Origin: JANXQZ01 sp038225555
Lineage (GTDB): Bacteria; Acidobacteriota; Terriglobia; Bryobacterales; Bryobacteraceae
NCBI GenBank assembly: GCA_038225555.1
Contig: JBBRRB010000001.1
Coordinates: forward strand, 288,707-352,706
DNA: 64,000 nucleotides
Direction of reading: 5' to 3'
Shown here: piece by piece, positions 25,515 through 34,674 of the stretch
Numbering within the stretch: the stretch's first letter is position 1
Layout: each line of letters starts with the position of its first letter
The notes under the pieces: generated by a model
The model's database searches: none
What the model was told of the DNA's origin: nothing
What the model saw: the letters and a program-made list of their open reading frames with translations, nothing else
Made by a program: the position numbers and the translations under genes

Positions 25515-26351
25515 CTAGTGAGTCATAGCATATGTGATGTAGTTCACGCCGATCCGAATTCCCAAGCCTGAATATTTCTCCGGGTAGTCCGGGTTGTCCG
25601 CATGTTCCCACGAATCGCCCAGATCCATGTTATGACAGATCGCGACCATCAGTCTGCCCTTGTCATCGTAGATCCCGCGCCAGCGCGGCTCGAATCCGCC
25701 AAACTCGTAGGTCTGGCCTGATCTGAGAAACTGCGCGCCCGGCACTTGAAAGCGGCTATCCAGATCGAATATGGTGTGAAAGATCGGATTCACGTCGTCA
25801 ATCTCGACAATCGGGCGATCGGGGAACACGCGCTGCATGCTGGCGATAAAAACCTCCCACTCGCGAGTGCCGTGAAAATCGTCGCACATGAAAAAGCCTC
25901 CGCGCATCAGAAAATCGCGCAGCTTGGCCGCATGCTCGTCGCTCAGATCCCAATGCCCCACTTCCACCGCATAGAGCCACGGCCAGTTGTATACTTCATC
26001 CGGATCTTCCAAATTCACTGGCTGCTCAACCGATCTCGCATCGATGCGGGTGAGGCGTCGAACGGCCTGAGAAAGGTGCCGATCGGACCGGGGATAATCA
26101 ATAGTCCAATTCGAATAACCCTGACGCCAGTCGCCGCCCCCGCGCCGCCGCCACCCTCTGCCGCCCCCGTTTGCGGGAGGATACATCAGCCGCGCAAAGG
26201 CCCACTCGCCCGGTGTTTTCCAGTCTTCAGGGAGGGGGAAATTCTCATATTCGAAACCCGGGTATTCCCGAAACGCTTTTTGAGCGTTCAGCGTGTAAAC
26301 CAGCAATCCAGCCGCACACGCGGCCGCTAAGATCGAGCGCATGTTCTTCAT
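25515..26351 (-). CDS. DUF4159 domain secreted protein
   Basis: The protein has 278 residues from ATG 26351; this start overlaps the stop of the peptidase gene as ATGA. A signal peptide follows (SILAAACAAGLLVYTLNAQ). The DUF4159 core is visible as WPWLYAVEVGHWDLSDE, LRDFLMRGGFFMCDDFHG and YEPRW-like motifs (FEPRWRGIYDDKGRLMVAICHN), a glutamine-amidotransferase-like fold of unknown function. A Gly/Arg-rich tract (NGGGRGWRRRGGGDWR) is unusual. Such proteins often accompany MoxR/DUF4129 clusters, but this copy is far from that locus. Confidence 0.85.
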   Translation of the reverse strand: MKNMRSILAAACAAGLLVYTLNAQKAFREYPGFEYENFPLPEDWKTPGEWAFARLMYPPANGGGRGWRRRGGGDWRQGYSNWTIDYPRSDRHLSQAVRRLTRIDARSVEQPVNLEDPDEVYNWPWLYAVEVGHWDLSDEHAAKLRDFLMRGGFFMCDDFHGTREWEVFIASMQRVFPDRPIVEIDDVNPIFHTIFDLDSRFQVPGAQFLRSGQTYEFGGFEPRWRGIYDDKGRLMVAICHNMDLGDSWEHADNPDYPEKYSGLGIRIGVNYITYAMTH

Positions 26352-27499
26352 CGGCAATACTCCATCGCCGCCTCGGCGAGAACCTCCGCGAGTTTCCCAA
26401 CCGATTCCAGATCTACCCATTCCACCGACGCGTGGGCGCCCGCGCCGACTGGTCCGAACACAACCGTTTCCACACCGGCGGCCTGCAGCAGAGCCGCGTC
26501 CATCCAAGGTGTATCCCCGATGTGCGCTGCGGCCCTGCCAAGCACTGTGAAGGCTGCGCGGTCCACGGTTCGCACAATCTCAGCTTCGGCAGGCACTTCG
26601 AACGAGTCGCGCACAAAGAAAGATCGCACGGACGCCTGGAAATCGGGGTCGGCGTCACGGAGCGAATCGACTATGGCCTGGATCTCGGCAACAGCCTGCG
26701 CCTCCGTCTCGCCGGGAACGGTGCGCCGTTCAATTTGAACGTTGGAGGACGCGGCATAACTGCTGAGTCCAGTTCCTCCGCTGAGCAAGGCGGCGTGGAG
26801 CGAGGGCGGACCCACCAGCGGATGCGGAGAGCGCGCGCGCAGTTCGCGTTCCAGTTCGCTGAGCTTGGCCAGAAATAGCCCCATTTTCATGTTGGCGTCG
26901 ATCCCGAGTTCGAACCTGCTTCCATGCGCGGCTCGCCCGATCACCTCTACCTCAATCCAAAGATAGCCTTTGTGGGCCAGGCAAACCTGCAAAGCCGTCG
27001 GTTCAGTTACGATTGCAGCATCGAACTTCCGATGCTGGATGAGATCGGAGGTGCCTATGCTCCCGTACTCTTCATCGGCCACCGCAGCCACGCAAACGGT
27101 CCCGCGCAAGTTCACCCGCGAATCAGCCAGAGCCTTTGCCGCCGCCATGCAAGCGGCTAAGCTCCCCTTCATATCGTACGATCCCCGCCCATACAGCTTG
27201 CCGTCGCGAATGTCGCCGGAGAAGGGCTCTTCCATGCCTTGCACATCCACGGTGTCGCAGTGCGCGTTCAGCATGAGGCTGCGGCCCGCTCCCGTCCCGC
27301 GGAGCTCGCCCAATACGCTGGTTCTTCCAGGCTGCGGCTCCAGAATGTCCACTTGGAGACCGATGGCGCGCAGCGAGCTCGCGATATAGTCCGCGATCCG
27401 ACGTTCCCCAGGTGCTCCGGGAACCAGCGTCGGATTGATCGAATTGATCCGAACCAGACTCACCAAGGTCTCGCGCAGATAATCCCGATCGACCAACAT
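26348..27499 (-). CDS. M20-family deacetylase/peptidase (ArgE/DapE-like)
   Basis: The protein has 383 residues from ATG 27499 (MLVDRDYLRETLVSLV); the longer frame crosses the divergent gene's start. Zinc ligands and catalytic residues are His80 and Asp82 (LNAHCDTVD), Asp109 (GRGSYDMKG), Glu143/Glu144 (DEEYGS). It is a cytosolic N-acyl amino-acid deacylase of the acetylornithine deacetylase / succinyl-diaminopimelate desuccinylase type; the exact substrate is not clear. It lies 34 bases from the divergent ammonia-lyase, an enzyme of amino-acid breakdown, so the two may act together. Confidence 0.9.
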   Translation of the reverse strand: MLVDRDYLRETLVSLVRINSINPTLVPGAPGERRIADYIASSLRAIGLQVDILEPQPGRTSVLGELRGTGAGRSLMLNAHCDTVDVQGMEEPFSGDIRDGKLYGRGSYDMKGSLAACMAAAKALADSRVNLRGTVCVAAVADEEYGSIGTSDLIQHRKFDAAIVTEPTALQVCLAHKGYLWIEVEVIGRAAHGSRFELGIDANMKMGLFLAKLSELERELRARSPHPLVGPPSLHAALLSGGTGLSSYAASSNVQIERRTVPGETEAQAVAEIQAIVDSLRDADPDFQASVRSFFVRDSFEVPAEAEIVRTVDRAAFTVLGRAAAHIGDTPWMDAALLQAAGVETVVFGPVGAGAHASVEWVDLESVGKLAEVLAEAAMEYCR

Positions 27500-27533
27500 T
27501 AAAGCGATGATACTGCTATTCTGTGCCGTTAGG

Positions 27534-28583
27534 ATGCGTTTCCGCTTCAATCCGTTCCAGAATTGGACGGAATACGACAAGGCGCCTGCGGCTCAAGCGC
27601 GAGACTTTCATCGCACCCTGCCCGGCTATGTTCCCACGCCTCTGCGGGTTTTGCGGACGCTCGCAACGGAATTGGGGCTTCGTGAGATCCATGTAAAAGA
27701 CGAGTCTTATCGCTTCAACCTGAACTCGTTTAAAGGACTTGGTGCTTCGTGGGCCATGCATCTCATCGGCCCCGCTGCGACGTTTAGCGCGGCTACGGAA
27801 GGGAATCACGGTCGCGCCGTGGCCTGGATGGCACGCCTGATGTCCAGCCGGGCGGTCGTCTTTCTTCCTTCCAAGACAAACCCGGCGAGAGTGGATGCGA
27901 TTCGGAGCGAAGGTGCCGAGATTCACCTAATCGAAGGAACCTACACGGACACGGTTCGGCAATGCGCGGCGCAAAGCGAGGCGAACGGCTGGCAAGTGGT
28001 GTCCGATACGGGTTATGCCGGCTATCTGGAGATCCCGAATTGGGTGATGCAGGGCTACCGAACCCTGTTCGATGAGTACGAAGAACAGCGGACGGCTGCG
28101 CCGGACTTGGTCATCATTCAGGCGGGAGTAGGCGGGCTCTTGTGCTCGGCGGCGAGGCATTTTAGCGCTTGCGAGGATCCGCCCAAGATTGTTTGCGTTG
28201 AACCGGAAGAAGCAGATTGCTTGCTGGAATCCATCTCGTCTCCTGATGGAAGCCCGCGAGCGGCGAAGGGAACCCAGGACTCCATGATGGGCTGCCTCAA
28301 TTGCAGCGAGGTGTCGCTGACCGCGTGGCCCGAGATTCGCAGTCGGGTGGACTGCTTCGTCGCGATAGAGGATTCGTTTGCGCGCGAGGCGATCACCCGG
28401 TTTGCCCAACCTCACCCGGGCGATCCCAGGATGAATTCGGGCGAATCAGGCGCGACCGGCTTAGGGGGGCTGATCGCGATTTGCAGCCATGCCGAGCTGC
28501 GCAAAAAACTTGGATTGTCCAGCGCCACGCGAGTGCTGCTTGTGAACACCGAAGGTGTTACTTCCGGTCCAGAAATTCCTTGA
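27534..28583 (+). CDS. Diaminopropionate ammonia-lyase-like PLP enzyme
   Basis: The protein has 349 residues from ATG 27534 (MRFRFNPFQNW); an ATG at 27507 would add nine residues and leave only 7 bases to the divergent gene. The PLP lysine is Lys67 in RFNLNSFKGLGASWA, followed by the typical EGNHGRAVAW and the phosphate loop area QAGVGGLLCS. These features match diaminopropionate ammonia-lyase of the fold-type II family, which releases ammonia and pyruvate from 2,3-diaminopropionate. It overlaps the convergent hydrolase by 26 bases. Confidence 0.87.
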   Translation: MRFRFNPFQNWTEYDKAPAAQARDFHRTLPGYVPTPLRVLRTLATELGLREIHVKDESYRFNLNSFKGLGASWAMHLIGPAATFSAATEGNHGRAVAWMARLMSSRAVVFLPSKTNPARVDAIRSEGAEIHLIEGTYTDTVRQCAAQSEANGWQVVSDTGYAGYLEIPNWVMQGYRTLFDEYEEQRTAAPDLVIIQAGVGGLLCSAARHFSACEDPPKIVCVEPEEADCLLESISSPDGSPRAAKGTQDSMMGCLNCSEVSLTAWPEIRSRVDCFVAIEDSFAREAITRFAQPHPGDPRMNSGESGATGLGGLIAICSHAELRKKLGLSSATRVLLVNTEGVTSGPEIP

Positions 28584-29421
28584 GGATCTTGTTAAACGTG
28601 TCCGGCTTTTCCAGCATTACAAAGTGTCCGGTATCCTCGAGGTCCCGATAGCCGACTAATCGGAAGTGCTGCCTTAGGAACTCCTCGTTTTTAGCGGAGG
28701 TGGGGCGCTTTTCCATCACGGCCACCACCGGAAGATCCGGGTAACTCTCGGTGAGGGGTGCCATAGAGGCCATGCCCTCCATCGCCGAGGCCATGACGTG
28801 CTGAGGCGTTGCCAGCATCTTCGTCTCGATCTCCTCCTTGAGTGCCGGATCGGTCTGCGGAGTAAACATTGCGCCGATCATCCTCTTGGCGAAGTTCCTG
28901 TACTCCGGTCCTCGGTACGCCCTCGCCAACCCGACGGATTGACCTCGACCCTTTTCCGCTTCGTCCTTATCCTTGGGAGGGCGTGGAATAAACCCGTCCA
29001 CAATCACGATCCCCGCGACTCTATCTGGATGCAGGCGCAGATATTGAACCGCCACCGGCGTTCCCATGCTGTGGCCAACCAGCGTCGCCTTGTCCACTTT
29101 CGCATCCTTCATCACAGCGTCCACGGCACGCGCGAACAACTCCATCGTGTACTTGATATCGGGCTTGTCGCTCTGTCCGTGGCCCGGCAGATCGATCAAC
29201 AGCGAGCGCCTGTTCTCGTAGATCGGGGCCTGGGCTTTCCAGAATGTAGAGTCGCAGGTCCAGCCATGTATGAACACGACAGCCGTATCGCCCTGGCCGA
29301 AACTCAAATAGTGAATCTTGCTCCCATCCAGCGTCGCAAAACGCGAAACTGCTTCGGAGCCGGCGGCCGGAACCAGCGCCAGCACCGAAATCCACGCCAG
29401 GGGGAACAATTTTTTCGCCAT
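28558..29421 (-). CDS. Secreted alpha/beta hydrolase
   Basis: The protein has 287 residues with a signal peptide (MAKKLFPLAWISVLALVPAAG). The hydrolase core shows the oxyanion region VVFIHGWTCDS, nucleophile elbow GHSMG with Ser118 and the late His in DTGHFVMLEKP. It resembles haloperoxidase/esterase-type serine hydrolases; substrate unknown. The gene is divergent from the small unknown protein at 29520 with 98 bases between. Confidence 0.9.
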   Translation of the reverse strand: MAKKLFPLAWISVLALVPAAGSEAVSRFATLDGSKIHYLSFGQGDTAVVFIHGWTCDSTFWKAQAPIYENRRSLLIDLPGHGQSDKPDIKYTMELFARAVDAVMKDAKVDKATLVGHSMGTPVAVQYLRLHPDRVAGIVIVDGFIPRPPKDKDEAEKGRGQSVGLARAYRGPEYRNFAKRMIGAMFTPQTDPALKEEIETKMLATPQHVMASAMEGMASMAPLTESYPDLPVVAVMEKRPTSAKNEEFLRQHFRLVGYRDLEDTGHFVMLEKPDTFNKILKEFLDRK

Positions 29422-29519
29422 GTTGGATAGTGTACCCCACGGCTGTTAAAAACCCTCGCGGATTCCGTTCTTTAGCTTATAGAGCCAAGATTTCGCCAAG
29501 CCGGTCGATAGGAGAACTT

Positions 29520-29972
29520 ATGGAAGCTTTCGCTGAATTCATCGCCGAGTCGTTCCGCTCGGCAACTGAACTGAACTGGAACTCGAAAAACACTACCTAC
29601 ACAACCGCAACCTTCCCCATAAAATCGGGGCTGGTGGAGGTCGCGTTTGAATGGCACGAGACGGATGGGATTTGGCGCGTTTCTTTCGATACCATCCGGG
29701 GCGAAATGACGGATCGGACGATCATCGTTCAGGCCTTCCGGATCTTAAACGGCGTTTTTCAGGCGGTCGGCGAGTTTGTCGAGAAGCAGGGGCCCAACGT
29801 GATTGTTTTCAGCAGCAAGGATGACGACCTGGTCAGCGTTTACGAAAGCTATCTGCGGCGAGAAAGGGCTTTTTTCACGGAGTTCGGTTATGTGGTGGAA
29901 GGGCCGCAGCAGATGGGGCAGGAGATGGAATTCACCTTGCGCCGCGTAATGCCTTCCTGGTGGCGACCGTAG
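29520..29972 (+). CDS. Small protein of unknown function
   Basis: The protein has 150 residues from ATG 29520, chosen for the GGAG six bases upstream. It is soluble, acidic and rich in aromatic residues (TYTTATFPIKSGLVEVAFEW, VIVFSSKDDDLVSVYESYL, FFTEFGYVVEG). No family was recognised; the pattern of paired strands and a helix is like small phage or plasmid proteins, but nothing nearby is phage-derived. It stands alone between the hydrolase and the ADOP permease. Confidence 0.65.
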   Translation: MEAFAEFIAESFRSATELNWNSKNTTYTTATFPIKSGLVEVAFEWHETDGIWRVSFDTIRGEMTDRTIIVQAFRILNGVFQAVGEFVEKQGPNVIVFSSKDDDLVSVYESYLRRERAFFTEFGYVVEGPQQMGQEMEFTLRRVMPSWWRP

Positions 29973-30097
29973 GAAGCTGAGCCGTAACAGCAAGTTGCAA
30001 AATTTCAAAACGAACCCAATTCCGCCAACTCCGCAGGGCGGCCGCGCTACGTGCGGCACAAAGTTGCCGATGCCGCGTCTAAGGCAAGAGGCAAGCC

Positions 30098-32638
30098 ATG
30101 TCCAGTTTTGGTTCGGAACTTCTGAAGAATCTCCGCTACGCGATTCGAGTGCTTTGGCAGAACCCGGGATTTACTGCCGTCTCGGTTCTTTCGCTCGCCC
30201 TCGGGATCGGCGTGAACACCGCCATCTTCAGCCTGATTGATGCCGTGCTTCTCAGGAATCTTCCGGTCGCGGACCCCAATAGCTTGGTATTCGTCTCCGA
30301 CCCGTCGTCCTCTGGCGTATCCCTCGGACTGCAAGGCGGCGAACGATCCCTTTTCACTTTCGAAGAGTTTCGGAGAATGCGGGACCGCAATCAGGTATTC
30401 TCGGGCATGTTCGGCTCCGAGAGCGACTCCCGGCCTTTGAATATCAGAGTCGGCGGCGGCGCGCCGGAGGAAGTGCGCAGCCGCCTGGTTACTGGCGACT
30501 ACTTCCCGATCCTCGGCGTCAAGCCCGTGCTGGGACGCGCGTTCACGATGGATGACGAGAAAGCGCCGGGAAGCGATCCTTACCTGGTCATAAGCCACAA
30601 ATACTGGAATAGGCGCTTTGGGCTGGACGCGTCCGTTCTCGGCAAGACGGTCCAGATTAACAAGACCTACTTCACGATCATCGGAGTCGCGCCCGAGCAG
30701 TTCTTCGGGGAAACGGTGGGGGAGGCGCCCGACCTCTGGATTCCGATGATGATGGAGCCGCAGGTGAAACTCGGCCGCGACTGGCTGCATGACGACCCAA
30801 CCAAGGCTGAGAAGGTGATGTGGCTTCACGCGGTAGGACGGCTAAAGCCGGTCGTCAGTTTGCAACAAGCCCAGTCCAGCCTGAACGTCTTATTCCAGCA
30901 GATCCTGCTCGAGACCACCGGTTCCCATTTGCCGCCGGATCGAATGCGCGAACTTTCGGAACAAAAGATCAAGGTGCAGGCGGGCGGCCGGGGAGCATCG
31001 CAGTTGCGCGAGAAGTTCTCGCAGCCGCTGCTGGTGCTAATGACCGTGGTCGGCCTGGTGCTCCTGATCGCCTGCGCCAACGTGGCGAATCTGCTGCTGG
31101 CGCGAGCGACCGCCCGGCAAAGGGAGATTGGGATTCGGATCGCGCTGGGGGCAAGTCGCGCGCGCCTGGTGGCCCAACTCATGACCGAGAGTATTCTGCT
31201 GGCCGTGCTTGGCGGCGTGTTTGGAATACTGTTGGCGTTTTGGGGGAGCAGTTTGCTGCTGAGGATGGTCTCGCGCGGCCCCGCGTCGATTCCTCTCGAC
31301 GTTCACCCGGATCTTCGCATCCTCGCGTTCACCGCCGCAGTCTCGATCTTGACTGGAGTTCTGTTTGGCTTGGCTCCGGCTCTGCGGGCAACCCGGGTGG
31401 ATGTCAGCGGAACGCTAAAAGACAATGCGCGCGGGGTGGTGGGAAGCGGCGCGCGCATCACGGCAGGCAAAGCTCTGGTGATCGCTCAGGTTGCGATTTC
31501 GCTGCTGTTGCTGATTGGCGCAGGCCTGTTCCTGCGCACCCTACGCAACCTGCAAAATGTGGATCTTGGCTTCTCGCGGGACAAGCTGGTGCTGGCGCGG
31601 ATCGATCCGCTGGCGGCCGGCTACACGGCCCCTCAGCGCGCGGCCGCTTATACCACGCTGCTGAACCGCTTTCGGTCCATGCCCGGCGTACGAGCAGTGA
31701 CCCTTTCTGAGAATGGACTCTTTGGGGGCACTGAGTCGGCGGATCGCATTAGCGTGGAGGGTTACAAGCCTCAAAAGAGAGGCGACGACAACGCCCGCTT
31801 CGATCAAGTGGGTCCGAATTACTTCTCGACGGTCGGAATTCCGATGCTGCTCGGTCGGGAAATAGGTCCGGAGGATTCGGGCGCGGGGACGCATGTCTGC
31901 GTAATCAACGAAACCATGGCGAAATTCTATTTCGGCAAGCAGAACCCGATCGGAAAACACATCACGGATGAATTTCCGGATACGCGCATGCAGTTCGAGA
32001 TCGTCGGCGTGTCCAAAGACGATCGGGATCACAGGCTGCGGGGCGATGTACCTCGCCGCTTCTACGTACCGCTTTTCCACGGGGTGGGCGACATCGCACC
32101 CGCTGTCTATTATGAGCTGCGCACCATGGCGGACCCTGCCAGCTTGATCGCGTCCGTTCGCCGCGAGGTTGCGCAGGTTGATCCAGCCATCACCGTGCTT
32201 CGGGCGAGTACCCTGGTGGATTTGCTGAACGGTTCGCTTACACAGGAGCGGGTAGTGGCCCAGCTTTCGCTTTTCTTTGGAGGGCTCGCGTTGCTGCTGG
32301 CCTCGGTCGGTTTGTACGGCGTCCTGTCCTATTCGATCGCCCGGCGGACGAATGAGATTGGCATACGGATGGCTTTAGGAGCGCGACAGGGAGCCGTGCT
32401 GGGCATGGTTTTCCGGGAAACGATGATCGTGGTGGCGATCGGAATCGGAATTGGGCTGCCGCTCGCTTTGGCTGGAACGAGATTTATCGCGAGTCAACTC
32501 TATGGGCTGAACGCCGCTGATCCGCTGACCATCGTGGCTGCAAGCGTGGTGCTGGCGAGCGTGGCCATGCTCGCTTGTTACATACCTGCTCGGCGGGCAT
32601 CGAAGGTGGATCCGCTGATCGCCTTGAGGTATGAGTAG
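30098..32638 (+). CDS. ADOP-family permease, second copy
   Basis: The protein has 846 residues and two FtsX units around MacB-like periplasmic domains: PGFTAVSVLSLALGIGVNTA at the first helix, REIGIRIALGASRARLVAQL and NEIGIRMALGARQGAVLGMV as the paired FtsX signatures. Unlike the copy at 2709 it lacks the long charged N-terminal leader and has no PadR gene beside it. An ABC ATPase is absent. The 125 bases upstream hold no recognised signal except a short GCCGC/GCGGC repeat. Confidence 0.9.
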   Translation: MSSFGSELLKNLRYAIRVLWQNPGFTAVSVLSLALGIGVNTAIFSLIDAVLLRNLPVADPNSLVFVSDPSSSGVSLGLQGGERSLFTFEEFRRMRDRNQVFSGMFGSESDSRPLNIRVGGGAPEEVRSRLVTGDYFPILGVKPVLGRAFTMDDEKAPGSDPYLVISHKYWNRRFGLDASVLGKTVQINKTYFTIIGVAPEQFFGETVGEAPDLWIPMMMEPQVKLGRDWLHDDPTKAEKVMWLHAVGRLKPVVSLQQAQSSLNVLFQQILLETTGSHLPPDRMRELSEQKIKVQAGGRGASQLREKFSQPLLVLMTVVGLVLLIACANVANLLLARATARQREIGIRIALGASRARLVAQLMTESILLAVLGGVFGILLAFWGSSLLLRMVSRGPASIPLDVHPDLRILAFTAAVSILTGVLFGLAPALRATRVDVSGTLKDNARGVVGSGARITAGKALVIAQVAISLLLLIGAGLFLRTLRNLQNVDLGFSRDKLVLARIDPLAAGYTAPQRAAAYTTLLNRFRSMPGVRAVTLSENGLFGGTESADRISVEGYKPQKRGDDNARFDQVGPNYFSTVGIPMLLGREIGPEDSGAGTHVCVINETMAKFYFGKQNPIGKHITDEFPDTRMQFEIVGVSKDDRDHRLRGDVPRRFYVPLFHGVGDIAPAVYYELRTMADPASLIASVRREVAQVDPAITVLRASTLVDLLNGSLTQERVVAQLSLFFGGLALLLASVGLYGVLSYSIARRTNEIGIRMALGARQGAVLGMVFRETMIVVAIGIGIGLPLALAGTRFIASQLYGLNAADPLTIVAASVVLASVAMLACYIPARRASKVDPLIALRYE

Positions 32639-32654
32639 TTCCGCGCGCTGAGGT

Positions 32655-33725
32655 CTATTGAGAGTCCAGCCACACAATTGCGGCGCCAGCGGCAAGATCG
32701 ATCAGCTTGGTTCTCTTCTTCCTCTCGATGTCGATGAGGTGAACCTGATTGTCATCCGTCGTGAACGCGAACAACTTACCGTCCGGGCTGAAGCGGCCAT
32801 TAGCGACACTAGCCGGTAACTCGAAGCCAAGTTCGATATCGCGCAATCTGCCGTTGGCAAGGTCTTGAACAAACGGGACGAAAGCACCGAAAGGAAGGTG
32901 GGCTCTTCTGACACCGAGAAGATGCCTTCCGTCGGCACTCCAGACTCCCCCCTCAACGTGCGTTAAACCCTCTCCGTCCTCTTGAACAACATAGCCCAAC
33001 GCTCTGACCCGATTGTCACCCTGGTAGTTGCCGATGAACAGGATCCTGGTACCGTCGGGGGACCAGAGCGGAGGGTGTGTTCGCTCCGCAGTCATCCCCG
33101 TTGGTTCGGAAGGCCTGGCAATCTGCCTCGGCTCACCGCCCTCAACGGCGATTAACCTTAGCGTGAATTCGTCGGTTTGCAGGACGTTGGGCTTGCCGAA
33201 GTAGTACGCGATCAAATTGGATTTCGGGGACCAGGAGGGCACACGAAGAATACCTGCTTCGGCCTTGCGCCACCGTTCCACCCCGCTGACGTCGGTGACG
33301 ACAAGCGCGCTGGCCCCGTCCTTTTGAGTGCTCCATACGATCAGCTTGCCATCCGGAGACAAGGCGGCGGATTCAAATTCAAGATCCCGTCCGGGAGGGG
33401 TGACCGGCTTCGACAGAGAGGGCTTCCTGACGGTCCCGGCGCGCCAGCCGCCAGTCCGGCTCCTGTATAGGTAGTCCCCCTTCGGCGTCGCAGTGAAGAA
33501 AGCGGCGTCTTGAACAACTTCCTCCAGTGTGGAATGTCCATTGGCGGTGTCGAACGTGACTCGAACAACTCTGCCGTTGCTGCGAGAGCCGTCTACCAGG
33601 AAATCGCTCATCTTTATTCGCTCCTTTGTCGTCGAATTCGGTCCTCCAAGCAAGCTAGCGGCGGGCCGCTGGATCGAGCAAAAAATCAGCGCGATCCAGA
33701 CAGTTCTCAAAGCGCCTCGCGTCAT
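32655..33725 (-). CDS. PD40 beta-propeller, possibly exported
   Basis: The protein has 356 residues. From ATG 33725 it opens with a possible signal peptide (ALRTVWIALIFCSIQRPAAS). A second start, ATG 33611 (MSDFLVDGS), has the better ribosome site (AGGAG) and would make it cytosolic. The body has TolB-like blades: ALSPDGKLIVWSTQ, SWSPKSNLIAYYFG, LWSPDGTRILFIGN, RFSPDGKLFAFTTDDN. It starts 10 bases after the Cys/His protein gene and may be its partner, for example an inhibitor or scaffold. The choice of start decides its location. Confidence 0.75.
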   Translation of the reverse strand: MTRGALRTVWIALIFCSIQRPAASLLGGPNSTTKERIKMSDFLVDGSRSNGRVVRVTFDTANGHSTLEEVVQDAAFFTATPKGDYLYRSRTGGWRAGTVRKPSLSKPVTPPGRDLEFESAALSPDGKLIVWSTQKDGASALVVTDVSGVERWRKAEAGILRVPSWSPKSNLIAYYFGKPNVLQTDEFTLRLIAVEGGEPRQIARPSEPTGMTAERTHPPLWSPDGTRILFIGNYQGDNRVRALGYVVQEDGEGLTHVEGGVWSADGRHLLGVRRAHLPFGAFVPFVQDLANGRLRDIELGFELPASVANGRFSPDGKLFAFTTDDNQVHLIDIERKKRTKLIDLAAGAAIVWLDSQ

Positions 33726-33735
33726 CCTGTTGCCG

Positions 33736-34674
33736 TTATGGCTTGCGGTACACGATCACTCGCGTTAAAAGGCCGAGGGTACGCGGATTTGAGTTGACGT
33801 TGTTGAAGTAGGTTTCCGAAGTAGTCTCGAACCATCTCCATGACGCGGGGTGGCCAGTAGGCATGATCACCGGCTCGTTGTTCGCACCGTACATGGCGAT
33901 GGCCCCTTTCGAGGTGTGTGCATGCTGAGCTGCAAATCCGCCCGCCGGGCTGCCGCTCCAGAAGCTCACTACATCTCCACGATGAAGCCCTGCATTGATC
34001 GCAGCCCAGTTTGCCACCGTCAGAGGAGCGTCGTAGACCGTTTGCGCCCAACCGGCGCTGGAAGGAACGTTGACGCCGGGCGTGTAGCCCGAGCCCGAGC
34101 CGTTATACACGTGGTCCACAGACCCGAAGCAGTTCCACGTATCCGGCTCCGTGATGGTCACACCAAACTTGGTGAATGTCCAGGGCCCCTCACAACTGAT
34201 CGCCACGCCAAAATTGTCGTTGTCGCGCGCCAGATGATCCACATACACTTTGATTCGTTTATTGGCGGTGCAACTTGCGAGCGCGCCGTTCAACGTCCCT
34301 GTGAGAGTCAGCGTGCCTTCTCCCGCCGATGCCGGCTCGGCGTGAGTTGGGCTGCAGGTTGCGGGATTTGTCAGAATGCCGGCTCCTGCATCAAGCGCGA
34401 ACTGGCAAGAGTACTGCGACGGTTCCACATGGCCGGTCATCTGAAGCGCGTAAGGTCCGGCCGCGCCACTCACAACGCCTTGAAAATCGAAGTGATGGCA
34501 AGGACTCGTCAGCCAGGAAGCTACGGGATTGGAACCGGAAGTAAGAGATCCCTTTGGCATGGTGATCTCGGCCAGGGTACATGGCGGCGTCGAACAGCCT
34601 TGTTGGGCCGAGTTGCAAGGCGCTCCGGCGTTGGGACCGGAAGTGGGGTCGCTATTATTGCTCCGGCAACTCAT
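33736..34674 (-). CDS. Papain-fold-like protein, candidate secreted effector
   Basis: The protein has 312 residues without a signal peptide. Residues 1-155 are Cys/Ser/Pro-rich and beta-like, with no recognised domain. Residues 180-262 show WNCFGSVDHVY (Cys182), HRGDVVSFW (231-239) and QHAHTSKGAIAMYG (His251 or His253). This order, Cys at a helix start, GDVVxF, then His before a strand, is that of NlpC/P60- and CHAP-type cell-wall hydrolases, so a peptidoglycan-cleaving activity is inferred. Its ATG overlaps the stop of the upstream gene by 4 bases. No family was recognised by name. Confidence 0.7.
   Translation of the reverse strand: MSCRSNNSDPTSGPNAGAPCNSAQQGCSTPPCTLAEITMPKGSLTSGSNPVASWLTSPCHHFDFQGVVSGAAGPYALQMTGHVEPSQYSCQFALDAGAGILTNPATCSPTHAEPASAGEGTLTLTGTLNGALASCTANKRIKVYVDHLARDNDNFGVAISCEGPWTFTKFGVTITEPDTWNCFGSVDHVYNGSGSGYTPGVNVPSSAGWAQTVYDAPLTVANWAAINAGLHRGDVVSFWSGSPAGGFAAQHAHTSKGAIAMYGANNEPVIMPTGHPASWRWFETTSETYFNNVNSNPRTLGLLTRVIVYRKP

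Noticed and set aside
29973..30097. GCCGC-N7-GCGGC repeat before the second ADOP gene as a regulatory site
   Set aside because: Short GC repeats are expected at this base composition, and no promoter-like boxes are placed around it.
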